Origin: Klebsormidium nitens
Taxonomy: Eukaryota; Streptophyta; Klebsormidiophyceae; Klebsormidiales; Klebsormidiaceae
Length of the DNA stretch: 64,000 bases
Assembly: GCA_000708835.1 (NCBI GenBank)
Contig: DF237214.1
Span: 1-64,000, forward strand
Reading direction: 5' to 3'
Shown here: positions 24,801 to 36,200 of the stretch, in pieces
Layout: every line of letters begins with the position of its first letter
Position numbering within the stretch: the stretch's first letter is position 1
Notes under the pieces: model-generated
What the model was told of the DNA's origin: nothing
The model's database searches: none
What the model saw: the letters and a program-made list of their open reading frames with translations, nothing else
Translations under genes and position numbers: made by a program

Positions 24801-27800
24801 CCAGTGGGGCCGTCCAAACGGGCTGCAGGAGCGTCAGCTGCTCACAAGAATGCGGGTCCCAAACCGAGCGCCCAAACCAAAGCAGGGGGTACCACTTTGA
24901 AACAATCGACGGGCGTGTCCATTCAGACAGAGGCGGGGTCTCGGCAACCGGCAGGGCAGGCCCGAGGGTTGCTCACGTTGGGAGCAGGCCAACCTGCCGC
25001 TGCTACGGCATCTCCTCCGAAACTGACGCCATCTGTTGGGGTTCCCCAGTCTGCTCCTGGACAAAACGCGGTTCAAGCAAAACCTCCCTTGGTCAGCCGG
25101 CCCGTCTTCCCTGGGCTTCTCAACCCCGGCCTCCAGTTTGGCAGCGCAGTTAAGCCACTTGACGCTACTAACCCGCCGGAAGGCAAGCCATCACAAAGCC
25201 AGCCTCTGATGCTCCTCAATTCTACTAGCCCCCCCAAATCCACCGGCCTTCCAGCACAGCAGGGTTCCGCGTTTGGCATATCTGCGCCGTTCATCTCCGG
25301 GGCCCTTGGGACCAACCTCGCCTTTGGCAGCGGGACCACAACAAAACCAGGGCAAAACGCTCCCCACCCAGGTTTAAGACAATCGCTGCCCTCTCCCGAC
25401 CCACCAAAAGGGGGTCAAGAGAAGCAGCTCCCTTCAGGTTTCTCAACTGCCGGACCCCTCGGAAAGAGCTCTCCGGAAGATGCGCTTGCAGCTACGATTA
25501 AGGCGCTGAGAGACTCTATCCAGCGGCAAGCCGAGGTCGCAAGTTCGTCTATGGTTGGAGACTCTGGGTCCAAGTCAGCAAAGCAGGAGCTGCCACGTGG
25601 CAAGGAAGAAGCGCCGCCAGGTGGCGGCGCCTCGGAGCAGACGCGGCGGTTGGCGTACATTAAGAAGCGGAAGAACGTGCTTGTGAGGCGAGTGACTCCA
25701 CAGCGTGGAGCACTCGCGCAGGCGTCGCGACCGGTTTCGGAGTCCGGAGTGGGGGCTGATACTGGTGGGAACAAGGGGGCCGGGGCGGTGTTGAGCAACC
25801 GGGGGGTCGCACCGTCGGGCAAATCGACTCCGGGGGAATCAAAAAGGCAGGTTGGAGGGGGGCTGGGAAAGCAGCGAGGCGGATTACGTGCTGGGGCACT
25901 GAAGAGGCCGGTTGGTAACGCGGTGCATCAGCGAAAGGCCCTGTCTTGGCAGCGGGCGTCGGCTGCATCGGGTGCGACTTCTGCCGCCTCCCCGCATACC
26001 CCGCTGTTACAGGGCCCTAGGCGGAAGCAGGGAGCGCGGGGTTTGACCTGGAAGTTGGGAGGCCCTGTCACGCCAGGCGGCGCTCCGAAGCTGAGGCAAA
26101 GTTCCCTGAAATCGCCGCGACAAGGCCCGAGAGGATCCGGGAAGTTTAGCGCCAAGAAGTCGGGGCTGGGGCCGGGGAAACCTGTGGGGCGCCAAAGCGC
26201 GGTGAAGAGGCGGGCGGCGCTGAAATGGTCGAGGCAAAAGGGGACGGCTAGAACGCCAGGGTGGGCGACTCCATTGCCTTGGTCGGACGAGAAGGGGTCG
26301 CTGCTGAACATGCTAAGGTGAGTCGTCAGCTGGTTAGGAAGAGAGAAATACAGGGAAACAAGGGGTTGAGAAAAAAAGAGAGAAGGAATTGGTTGTCCGT
26401 TGGCGAAGTGGACAACGACTGGCGCTCCTTCCAGCGGATTCAGTCTGCACCGTGTTGGCTCCGCATGTCTTGCCTGCGTTTTCCTAGAGTACCTTTGGAG
26501 TCGTAGATGTTAAATGCCGGGCAAGAGAGACAATCGCATCCTTGTTCACCTGTCTAGAAGAGATTGTATTATTGTAGTGGTTATGATTTCTAGAAAAGAT
26601 TGTATTAGGGACATAAAGGGAGAAGCATCCGTCTACCTGTCTATCTCAAAGTGTTACCTATGCAAGCCTGTGCCCCTTCTCAGGGCCACTAAGTCAAAAT
26701 ATGCTTGATAAAGCCCCTGCTTTTCATATGAACCCGGCTTCAGCTCAAGCGTCTTTTCGTTTGACGCTTGTTCGTCGCATACTTTAATAACGAAGTCGAT
26801 GACCACTTTTTGATACTGCAGACAACTTCGCGGCCAGCGCAGCTACACGTCGACCTATGCCAAGTCCACCAACGGGCTGTCGCTGAAGCGCACGGGAGCG
26901 GTGGGGCTCAAAGGGAATCTCAAGTGGACGCTGTCCGGGGGCAAGAAACGAAAGGAGGCTGCGGAGAAGGCTGCGCAAGCAGTGCGGGGGTCTCTTGATG
27001 TGAGTCCTTTAGTCCAGCCTATTGTCCTCGTCCCCGTATGTTAAAAAACTTTGTCCGCTTAATTTTGTCGTTTTCAATTGGTTCGAGAAAGAAACTGCTC
27101 TAGGTCCATCTGTTGAGTTGGGTCTCTTGCGTTTCGGCGAGGGACATGTCGAAGCAAATCATATACTTTTATGGACCATTCATTAAAGGAGGTCAAACCA
27201 CTGCGGCTGAAGACTGATACGTCAATATACGGCAAGAAACAGCCCTTTCTCCGGTAGTTTTTGAGGAAGCCACCGCTTTGTTCTTCAATGTAACTCATTC
27301 TGCGCATATGATCCCTACTGCCCTGCCCTAATCACTTCCCCGAACAACTATTCAACACAAGCCCTGCTAGACTACACGGATACTCACCACAGCAGGCTCT
27401 CAATCACCATGAACTTCACCGCAAAAGCACATCTATTCCGGATGTTCTTACCTTTCGAGGACGAGAAAGTAAGTAGGTTGCTTCTTTTTCCCCCAGAACG
27501 ACAACGGAGATCCAGCCGGGACTAGCGCTAGGAAGCGGAAGGCCGCGGCGGCGGCTCGGGCGACTGCTCGTTCGAGGCGAGCATCCCTGGAGGCGAGCCT
27601 GCGCAGGCGGCCGGGAGCGGCCCCACCCAATCGTGAGTATACAGACGCTTTCGCCAGTCATTTACAATGGCTAAACAACATCTATCTATCGAGCACATGA
27701 AGAAACGGCACGTGGATCTTCGGTACTCAAAATGGAAAACCTGTTCTGCTTTGATTTGTCCAGAGGGCTGCTTCCAACCGTCGCCAAAAGCCCCCTGAAA

Positions 27801-30261
27801 AGACCTAGGTCGAGTTGGCACTAAATGAAAGCACAGACGTTAGTCCTGTTTGTGAATCCCGCTCGCCTTACCCGTTTGAGGTGATACCTCGTGCCTTTGA
27901 CCGTGCTCGGTGGTAACGTGTGACTCCACAGGGGCTGCCGGGGTTGGCGTCAATGTCTGCATTCACAGTAGTACATGGCGTTTGATAGAAAACAGATTTA
28001 GTCAGTCAACTTTGCAAGCCGTGTTCCCGCTTCCTTTCAGGCGAGCGCGTGATCACGGTGGGCCTGGCTACGTACAAAATGGACGCCGGCGGACGGACGC
28101 TCGTCCGCGTGTCCGAGCCCACCACCCCGGGAGCATTCACTCCGCCCGCCACGACCCCGAGACGGGCCAGTGTGAACGGGCAGACATTCGTCCGGCAGGG
28201 AACGAGCGACCGCCTGGTGATTGACCCGACCTCTGCGCGGAAAACGCTCGCGAGCGGGCGGCTGAAGTGGTCGCTTCAGAACGCGCGGCGGCGCAGGGCG
28301 ACCAAGGGAGAGACGCTCTGCCCGTACTTCACGAAGTATGGTGAGGCGTTGATGATCTGCTCAAAAACTCGGAGGTTCAGAGTTTTGCTGGCAACATTTG
28401 AATAAGGGGGCCTGAGTCAAACAAACGGATGGATGAAAAGGTGATATCAATGAATACTCAAAGAACTATTTCGACAGGAAGTTCTACCATTTAGGGGTGA
28501 CTCTCGCTTCGGTGCCTATTCACGCTTATCATGATAGCACGCAGTTTTCATTTAAGAAAGGAGAGCAGAAAAGACGGCCGGTTGTTCGTTGCAGTCAACT
28601 GCTGTTGAGGCGTTTTGCCTGCTCTGCTTTCTAGAAACGAAGTATTGACTTAAGTGGACGCTGTTCGTCAAGCCAGACAAGTACCGATGTGTTCCGGTCT
28701 TGAAGCACAATGTCGATGCCGTGATTCCAATTCTTGCCCCCTCAAATCTGAACGCTTTTGCCCTTGTCACGCAGGCAAGTGCAACCGCGAGGGTGCCACG
28801 TGTCCGTTTGTGCACGACAAGGACAAGGTGGCCATCTGCACCAAGTTCGTGCTTGGGCGGTGCGAGAACTCGGACTGCACCCTCACCCACAAGGTGAGGC
28901 ACCCGCTTTTCAGGTGTCTTCCTTAAACCATTTTGCAACGAATCTGATTTGCAATGACCGGATAATGCGGGTCGCCGGCGTGGTCAACCATCTTCGGTGG
29001 TTTTGTCGCAAACTTGGCCAAACCAGCGCTCGTTTGTCGCTTGCCGCTTCTAAAACTGATAGAAGGTCTTGTACATCATCTCTTGAATCACTTTCTATTT
29101 CGGTCCTGCCTCACGTCCCCAGCTTCAGATTAGGGGGACCTTTGATCCGCAATCACTTTGTTTGAGTTCCGCCACATGTTTCCACCCAACCTTTGAAGTC
29201 CGTGCCTTTCTCCCCACTTGCTCACTCATAAGTAACTCATTACTTTCGTGAGTGATTGAGTCACTAGACTACCTTCGTCTCCGCCCAGATCATCCCGGAG
29301 CGCATGCCCGTCTGCAAGTACTTCCTGGAGGGCACGTGCACCAATGAGCGGTGCCCGTTCCGCCACGTCAGCGTCGTGCCGAATGCGCCCGTCTGCCGCG
29401 AGTTCCTCCAGGGGTTCTGCCCACGTGGCGACACGTGTCCGCAGAAGCACACGTCCGTGTGTCCCAAGTTCGCCGCAGATGGGCAGTGCGAGGAGGGCGA
29501 AAAGTGTGGGTTCTACCACCCCACCAAACGGACCTGGACGCTGGCGAGGGCGCTCAAAGAGGTGGGGAAGACTCACTTTCCGTGAGCCTCCGAAAAGCCA
29601 TTGGGGAGGTGATCTTTAGATCCTCAACGTCAACCGGAGTACCAAAGTGATTAAACTTTAATTACGTCGTCGAGATGTACTATGCCGAATGGGGAGAGTG
29701 GCTGCTCTGCTCCAGTTGCGAGCTGGCATGTCGCTGCCAGGGCGTTGCAAATCAAGGGCTGCTGTTTTGTTCGTAGGGTGACCGGATCGGAGACGCTCTG
29801 ATAAATTTCTCCGGATCAAGAACTCTGTTGCCTGGCTGATTTCTTCTTGGGCTGGCCCGATATCGAAAAACGCAATATCAGGGCTTCCAAGCCCTTTGCT
29901 CCAACATTCCCTTTGCCCTCAGAGTCTAGAGATTCAAAGGGTTGGTTTTCAAGTCCTTCCAGAATGGTCGGAAGCCGAAGCGCTCGCGCCCCGTCCTCTA
30001 CAAAAACTTCAAAGTCTCAAGCGATAAACTCGGTGATTCTGGTTACCGTTCCTCCAGGCCGGCCGGAAGCGGAAGCGTTTGCGCCCTGCCAAGCCCGAAA
30101 CTCCGCCCGACCTGGGCGAGGGCGGAATCCTGCTGCCGCCAGACGACGGCGTCGAGTCGGAAGCGCCCGAGCGGCCGCGCGTCCGGCGGCGCTACTTCGA
30201 GGCTGACGTCAGCGAGGTGGCCCGGAAGATCAAGCCAGCATTCCTCTTTGATGACGTGTGA
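18825..30261 (+). CDS. CCCH zinc-finger protein, plant C3H7 / ZC3H3 type, five fingers
   Basis: Ten exons: 18825-19061, 19652-21629, 22096-22329, 22831-26317, 26822-26999, 27497-27632, 28041-28340, 28775-28893, 29289-29561 and 30058-30261. Phases agree throughout; the total is 2382 codons including stop. Five CCCH fingers are coded by exons 7-9: C-X8-C-X6-C-X3-H, C-X7-C-X4-C-X3-H, C-X7-C-X4-C-X3-H, C-X7-C-X5-C-X3-H and C-X8-C-X5-C-X3-H. The order and spacing match plant C3H7 and animal ZC3H3, which act in mRNA polyadenylation and export in the nucleus. Exons 5-7 carry the basic region that precedes the fingers in this family (LKWTLSGGKKRKEAAEKAA, RLKWSLQNARRR). The N-terminal 2000 residues are low-complexity, with four copies of an IKERLS motif in exon 2 and a seven-residue S-E-T repeat in exon 4. 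The donor ending exon 9 (GAG|GTGGGG) is weak. Confidence 0.92.
20860..21230 (+). repeat. Four coding repeats of an IKERxS motif in CCCH exon 2
   Basis: The frame holds RLAEIKERFS, VAEIKERVS, RLARIKERLS and RLAQIKERLS, spaced 30-45 residues apart and separated by Pro-rich sequence. They look like short helical linear motifs, perhaps repeated binding sites for one partner. Confidence 0.85.
22301..22490 (+). repeat. Exon 3 end of the CCCH gene, repeated in the next intron
   Basis: The last bases of exon 3 and the start of intron 3 (about 22301-22360, GTGAAGGGCCGGCCGAACGC...) recur at about 22431-22490 with a few changes. The exon part still reads VKGRPNAADG. In the copy the donor GTGAGT has become GAAGG, so it cannot be used as a donor. 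Confidence 0.85.
24490..24690 (+). repeat. Coding 21-bp minisatellite (S-E-T-x repeat) in CCCH exon 4
   Basis: About nine imperfect units of 21 bases repeat in frame, each reading like (V)KPSETT, TLSETTV or RVSERTI. Copies are diverged, so this is not a recent expansion. Further looser units follow to about 24800. Confidence 0.85.
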
Positions 30262-33225
30262 GGTGAGTTTGTGGGCTGGGGTTGGTGCAATGGGTCGCAC
30301 GAAAGGCTGAGTCCAGCTTCGGGTTTCTGGCTGCTGAGAAGCAAAAGGTTTAGAGAAGACAGCGTTTCTCCGGAGGCGGGGAAACTTTGTAAAAACAAGA
30401 AGGAAGGAAACATCTTTTCGGGCGGCTACTCAGCAGATACTCCCAGGGCGAATGCAGCACGTGGAGCGTAATTGGAGGACTCAAGGTGAGCGCATGCTCG
30501 AGCTTGACGATAGCAACGGCGAAAAAACCAGATGATGCTCCATCTTTCGCAAGGAGACTCTTCTTTTTTCCAGGAATGATTTTCTTTGCGGGTTCGATCG
30601 GATTACCATCTTCGTTCGATGAGACCTCTCCAAGAGCAGCTTTGTGAAGAGGATTGTGGCTAGAGTGCGCAAGATTGTCGTTCAGCTTTACTGATCGAGA
30701 AGCAGCGCTCCATGAATGATCTTCCTTAGATGTATTTACAACATGCCTCCAATCGTCCAGAATCGGTCGGATGGAGTTGAGGTCCTGGAAGATTTGTTTA
30801 AAATGAATCGTCGCAGGTGCCTTGTGTGCAATCTGGACTTCCTACTGCGTTTTGGCGTTTGTCTTTTGCAAACGGCATGAAGCTGCGGCGATGTCCCCAG
30901 AGTCATAGCGGAGGAACGATAGCAAATGGTTTTGTGTGTCTTTTCCAGCCGAGGACCAGGAGCGGTCGAGAGTGCGCGGGATGCTCTTGCGATCACGCGC
31001 GTACTCATTTCACCTCACCTCACTTACACTTTCTAACAGCGATCCCGCTAGTCACGTTGCACAGGGTGAAAATTCTCACACTCACGTCTCACCACTCGGT
31101 CCCGCGACTCGGCATTGGGATACCCCGGTTGCGTTGCAAGTTCTTGGGGGGTGGCTGTTCTTGCAGTCGGCCAGACAGCCCGAACCACTTCTTATATCTA
31201 CAGATGTCGAGCACGCAGCATAGGAACCCTCTTTGAGGATAGTCTCACTAACACAACTAAACACGTTGGAAGCGCTTGGCACGTGAGCGTCCACTCGGGC
31301 ATAGCCCTCGCGGAAGCAAGAAAGGATTGGCCACAGGCGGGAGCCACCAAGGGGTTAAGATGGCTCTCAGCTTGCGGAGCTCTCGTGAGATGTTGGCTGC
31401 TTGGTTCTAGCTCGGGAGCAGAACTTCCTATAGTTTGGAAAAGTGGGCGCACAATGAGGTATCTGGCTTTTGGTTAGCCATAGGAAGTTTACAGTAAATA
31501 AGAGGCCAACCATCTTACGAAGCACGCATGCCTAGTCAAGGTTAAGTGTACGGACAAGAGCCCAATGGAAGTAGGTCAACATGACATATTTTCGACATGT
31601 GATTCTAACTTTTAACGCTCAATCTGATAGCGCAAGTCATTAACCCATGCTTAGCTTCTCATTTGAAGTCAAGTCGGTGCATGGCATGCTGCCCGCGGAG
31701 CATGGTGTTGCATGGTTCATGTATATGCCATGATGCATCGAAGTTTATCTTGCGCATGTGGAGTATGCAAATCATGAAGAAACCCTGGTCCAAATCGCAA
31801 GCCTGTATGACGCCTAGGTCGGGCCATACAATCACAGAATATGTCAGAGACACCGGCCTACCAATATACTCGATTGGACGTCAGCAATATAAGGTGAATC
31901 CTTTTATAGAAATGATAGCCCCGGCCGGCAGTGACTGCATCATTCTTTTGAGCTGGCATACATATGAGGCATATATATAAGTACATATTGGCTTGCCTCT
32001 TCCCGTAGGGAAGTAGGGCAACCATACATATTGGGTTTTTTGCCGCTGCGCGGGCCCGCAAATCGACCTGCTCGGCTTGGCCCCGTTCGACGATAAAACT
32101 CGGCGTACGGCATAGAAAAATGGCCGGATAGCGGTGCGAAAGTTTTTTCGACTGGGCCCGCATGCGGCGCAGTTGCCAGTTTACGAATCGAACATTCTGG
32201 TACGGCCGGTGAATGGTGCAACTCTTCGTGTCGTACTTCGTGCATGTTCGCAGACTTCGACGCCGAAGTTTCGTGCGTACTTGGTCGTTGGTGTCACGAT
32301 TAATAAATCTGGACCGTACAAACGAGCTTTCGGCGAACGATACCAAATCAGATTGTCCACCGTTGATCGGATAGATAATCAACGAAAAGAGGCAAGCCCT
32401 CGCCGTCATACAGACGGCGGCCGATGTAGGTAAGGTCATGCCGCCGCAAGCCCTGGGGCCTGAGCTGACCGGATGACGGTGACCGGACCGGTCAATCGCA
32501 GTCTGACAATGTCCTGCCAACGTCACCTCGGACTGTTAAGGGATCACCCTGACACGCAGCACGATGCGATTCGTTATTGCCCGCTACGCGTCAACAGCCG
32601 ATTCGACACGCTGCCCACATGGCTCTGCGACTCACCCTGATGACGTACGGGCTCGAGCCTGAGGTCTCCAGCACGGCTATGGGCGGCAGTACTGCATGCA
32701 AACAAAGTTGCTGCATCATGCTGCAGGCTGGCTACAGTACATATTGTAAGGCTCTTGTGCATCTCTTGTTGCCCAGCACCATGCCAGAGGACCTACCTAA
32801 AAGTCAAAGTGATGCAACTTGAAGGATACTATGAGATCACAACTACTGCAGCATTTTCCAGGATCCAAACTCAGTTGAAACGCAAAGATATAGCCTATAG
32901 GTGAGGTCACGTTAGGGGGGCAAGAGCCTAGACTGGGTTCTCTCCCTTCCGGTAGTCGTCCTCCTGGATATCAGGTTTCAGAGGGCCAACCACTTGCTCA
33001 TCAATGCCCAGATGATTTTCATTTTTTAAATTCTCAATCACTTTACTCGCCCCGGCGCCTCCAACAAGTTGAAGCTACATTCAAGCTTGACACTTCCTTC
33101 ATCACCGGTGACATCAGCTAGCGCCCCCCAAAACAGGAGAAAAGGCTTACTTTCTACCAATTCATGCCCCCGGCACTTTAGGCTTCCCCCAAATCTGCTG
33201 TGCTTCCCGCCCACAATTTGCCCAA
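30262..33225. other. Intergenic, no gene recognised
   Basis: Nearly 3 kb between two plus-strand genes. An open frame on the minus strand (31858-32526) is long for non-coding DNA, but has no recognisable domain or compositional sign of coding. I see no RNA gene or clear transposon. Confidence 0.45.
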
Positions 33226-36200
33226 ATGGCGCCCGGACGCGTTTTCTTTGTGGCGCTAGCAGTGGTGCTGGCCGTATGCTGGGAAAGTGTAGATGCACAG
33301 GTTGGCTTCGATAACTCACGCGCCGACGGCTACACTTGCCCGCCGGGCCTTCTCCCCCTCAACCGGGGCAACTCCGACACGTCTGAGATCGTCTGCGACC
33401 AGGACCCGTGTTACAATGACGTCATTGGCTGTGGCCCAGGTGAGTCACTTCCACGCAACGCGTTCTTATCAGTTGATTTGACCACACGATGAATGCTTGG
33501 TATGTGCGGAGTATTAGGCCTCAGATGCTTTGACAAGTCAGAATGTCCCCTCGTTCATCCTTGCAGTTTTGCCCACAGCGAGAAGGACGACCTTGCAATA
33601 AGAGTATAGTCAGAAACTTGAAGGACGAAACATGCAACAATGTCCCATAGCTACCAACACCCATGGAGGACTGTTCTTGGCTCCTAACTGTCTACAACGT
33701 TGGGAAGCTTATATTGGTCCGTGTCAAGTTCCCATTTTGACCCAAGTAAGAAGGTTCAATTCTATTGTCAGCTCATGTCATTCTTAGCTCATGGGCTCTG
33801 ACCCTTGTTGGGTCCTACTTATGGACGAAAAGCAGCAGAGTCTGATGGGTCTAGAAAGTGGAGAAAGGGAAGCTTTGGGGAAATCTGTTGTTGTCTTAGG
33901 TAAAACATCAGGTGGGTTGCTCACTAGTAGCAGGCGCTAAAATGGTAGCAACTCCGGAGCTTTTTTCTTGGTGCAAACAAGGAAGAATTGTCTGGGGTAT
34001 GGGACACTGATGACCTGATTGTTGCTTTGGGTGGACAGCGAGTTGGGAGATGCAGGTGCAAACCTGACTGCTATAGGAGTTGGTATGATTTAGAGGAGCT
34101 GAGCCAACCGATCCATAGTCTGTGACCAGAAGCTTTGGATCCTACAGGCTTAGAGGCTTTGTTGTCTCACCTTCTTTCCGCCTTAAATTCGCCTTTTCTC
34201 ATCCCTTAACCATTAATGTGCGAAGTGCAATTCTACTCCACGCTTCTTCTTAACCGAAGTCGAACCTATCTCTTCTCATCCCTTTTTCACTCTTTCAAAA
34301 TGCTCGTTTTCTTTGTTCAATTGTACAGGCAACGTGTGTACCCGGCTTCCCAGAGCCTCCATTGGTGGATATTTTTACCAACATGACTGCCAGTGCAAGC
34401 CTCCCTATGTTCGAGGAACATACACAGGCTACAAAGGCCTCGGATCCCACACCAGTTGCTATATCCCTGGTAAGAAAAGTCTCTCTAAAACACCTCTATT
34501 TCTGGTTGGTTGAACACCTCTCTGGAACATTTATTCTCAAAATTGTTGCCAAAAAGCTTTGTCGCTCTCCATTAAAGAGGGCGTCAGGGGACCGGTTCCC
34601 CCTCTGGGAACCAGATACTGCCCCGCAGGGTGGTCGCTAAAGGCTGTTTAGGATGGGATTTGGGCCGTTGGATGACTTTTTCTCTTGGGACTTAGATGCA
34701 CAATTATCCCTTGAAAACGTCCCTTCATTCAGTCCTACTTTCTTGCTAATCTAAAGCAGGGCTATCACCGGTGGGCTCACTTCCAATCGATTCCTCTCGG
34801 TCAGAAGACCGAGTTTCCTGCCTGCCAACACATGGGCCGCCGTGTTCAGGAAAGCAACATCTCGATCCATTGTTCCCGTTTCCTCCTTTTGGACCTCGCG
34901 TGCCGTTTCCGTCCCCCCCTTCTGATCACCGGAAACGCAAAGCCTTTGGGATCGGTGATCACTTAAGGCGCCAGGCTGACATCCTTCTTCCAAGGAACTT
35001 TGCAGGCCAAGAGGTGTGCTTTCCCGACCCCTGCCAGAACGGCGGCGTGTGCGGACGTCAGATAGGCGACAGCGGTGACGTCATCGACTTTACGTGCAAT
35101 TGCCCCGTGGGTTTTGGCGGGAAGACGTGCTCGCTTCAGACGACGTGAGTGTGCCATCTTGCTGGCCTTAACGAAAGTTGGGTTGCTAACCAGGCTGATT
35201 GCCCGGCTTGAGTCTCGGGTTACTGGACAGATAAGCGGGCTGTTAAACTTGTTCCAAGGCTGATTGCTCGACACTTGACCTTTTTGTAACCAGCTCATAG
35301 CCAGCCCATAACCATCCATGGTTAAGAACAAAAGTTCCTGCGGATCTCCGCTCATAGCATCCGCCACTTGATGCAAGGCTTGGCACCTTCAGTCCCCTAT
35401 GCTTCTATTTCACTGGACCGAGACTCGGTGTCAAAGAAGCATTCAAACCTAATTGACAGGAGTCAGCCTCTTCAATTACAGAGATCGGATGCCCAGACTT
35501 CAAACCGGTCTAGCGGCGAGTAACTCTTAACCTGCCTTTCGTTCGACCGGAGACAATCCCCTTCTCCCCTAGTTTGTTCATGTCCCCTTGAAAAGGTGCA
35601 CAATTCTTTGTGCCAACTTACAGATGTGAAAGTCATTCGCAGTCCTGAGCAACTTCACAAAGTCAAAGCAACCAACGTGCAGGGAGGCCTACGGCGGATT
35701 CCCCAAGCCGGTGAAGACCTCTGAGCCAAGCGGGCCCCCGTCGAGCGGCCCCCCTCCAAGCGGCTCTCAAGGTACAGCCTAACTGAATAGACTCAAGGCC
35801 GATCCAAGCCTCAGACTCTAGCGAATCTACGCTTTGGTAATCGTTCAGAGTATCCGGAACGAAGGCTTTTTTCAGATGGTTGTCGCCTAGGTGTAGTCAA
35901 ACATACAGGCCTGAAGTGCTTGTCAGAAAGTTGGCTTCCGACATTTAAGTAGGCATGCTGAAACATCGCTTGTTTGGATACCTTAGCTGTGACGTGAGAC
36001 GCATGTAATCCCTTGACAAAGATCCGGACCGAGACGTGCTCGGAAAGGAGCCAATGATAATTTGCGAGTCGTACAATTTGACTCGTTTACTGCACCTTGT
36101 GAGTCGAAGTTTGGCGGGAAAGGGACCTTCTGGTTGAAGAGATTAGCACTTTTTCAACAGCTCATGTCCAAACCTTCTGTGGGATGTGCGAAGCTAGGAC

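Noticed and set aside
22826-26311. Several long antisense open frames rich in Pro and Ser
   Set aside because: They mirror the large low-complexity CCCH exon 4 and have no independent support.
31858-32526. 222-residue open frame on the minus strand in the intergenic region
   Set aside because: No domain, no splice partners and no coding-like composition; best explained as a chance open frame.
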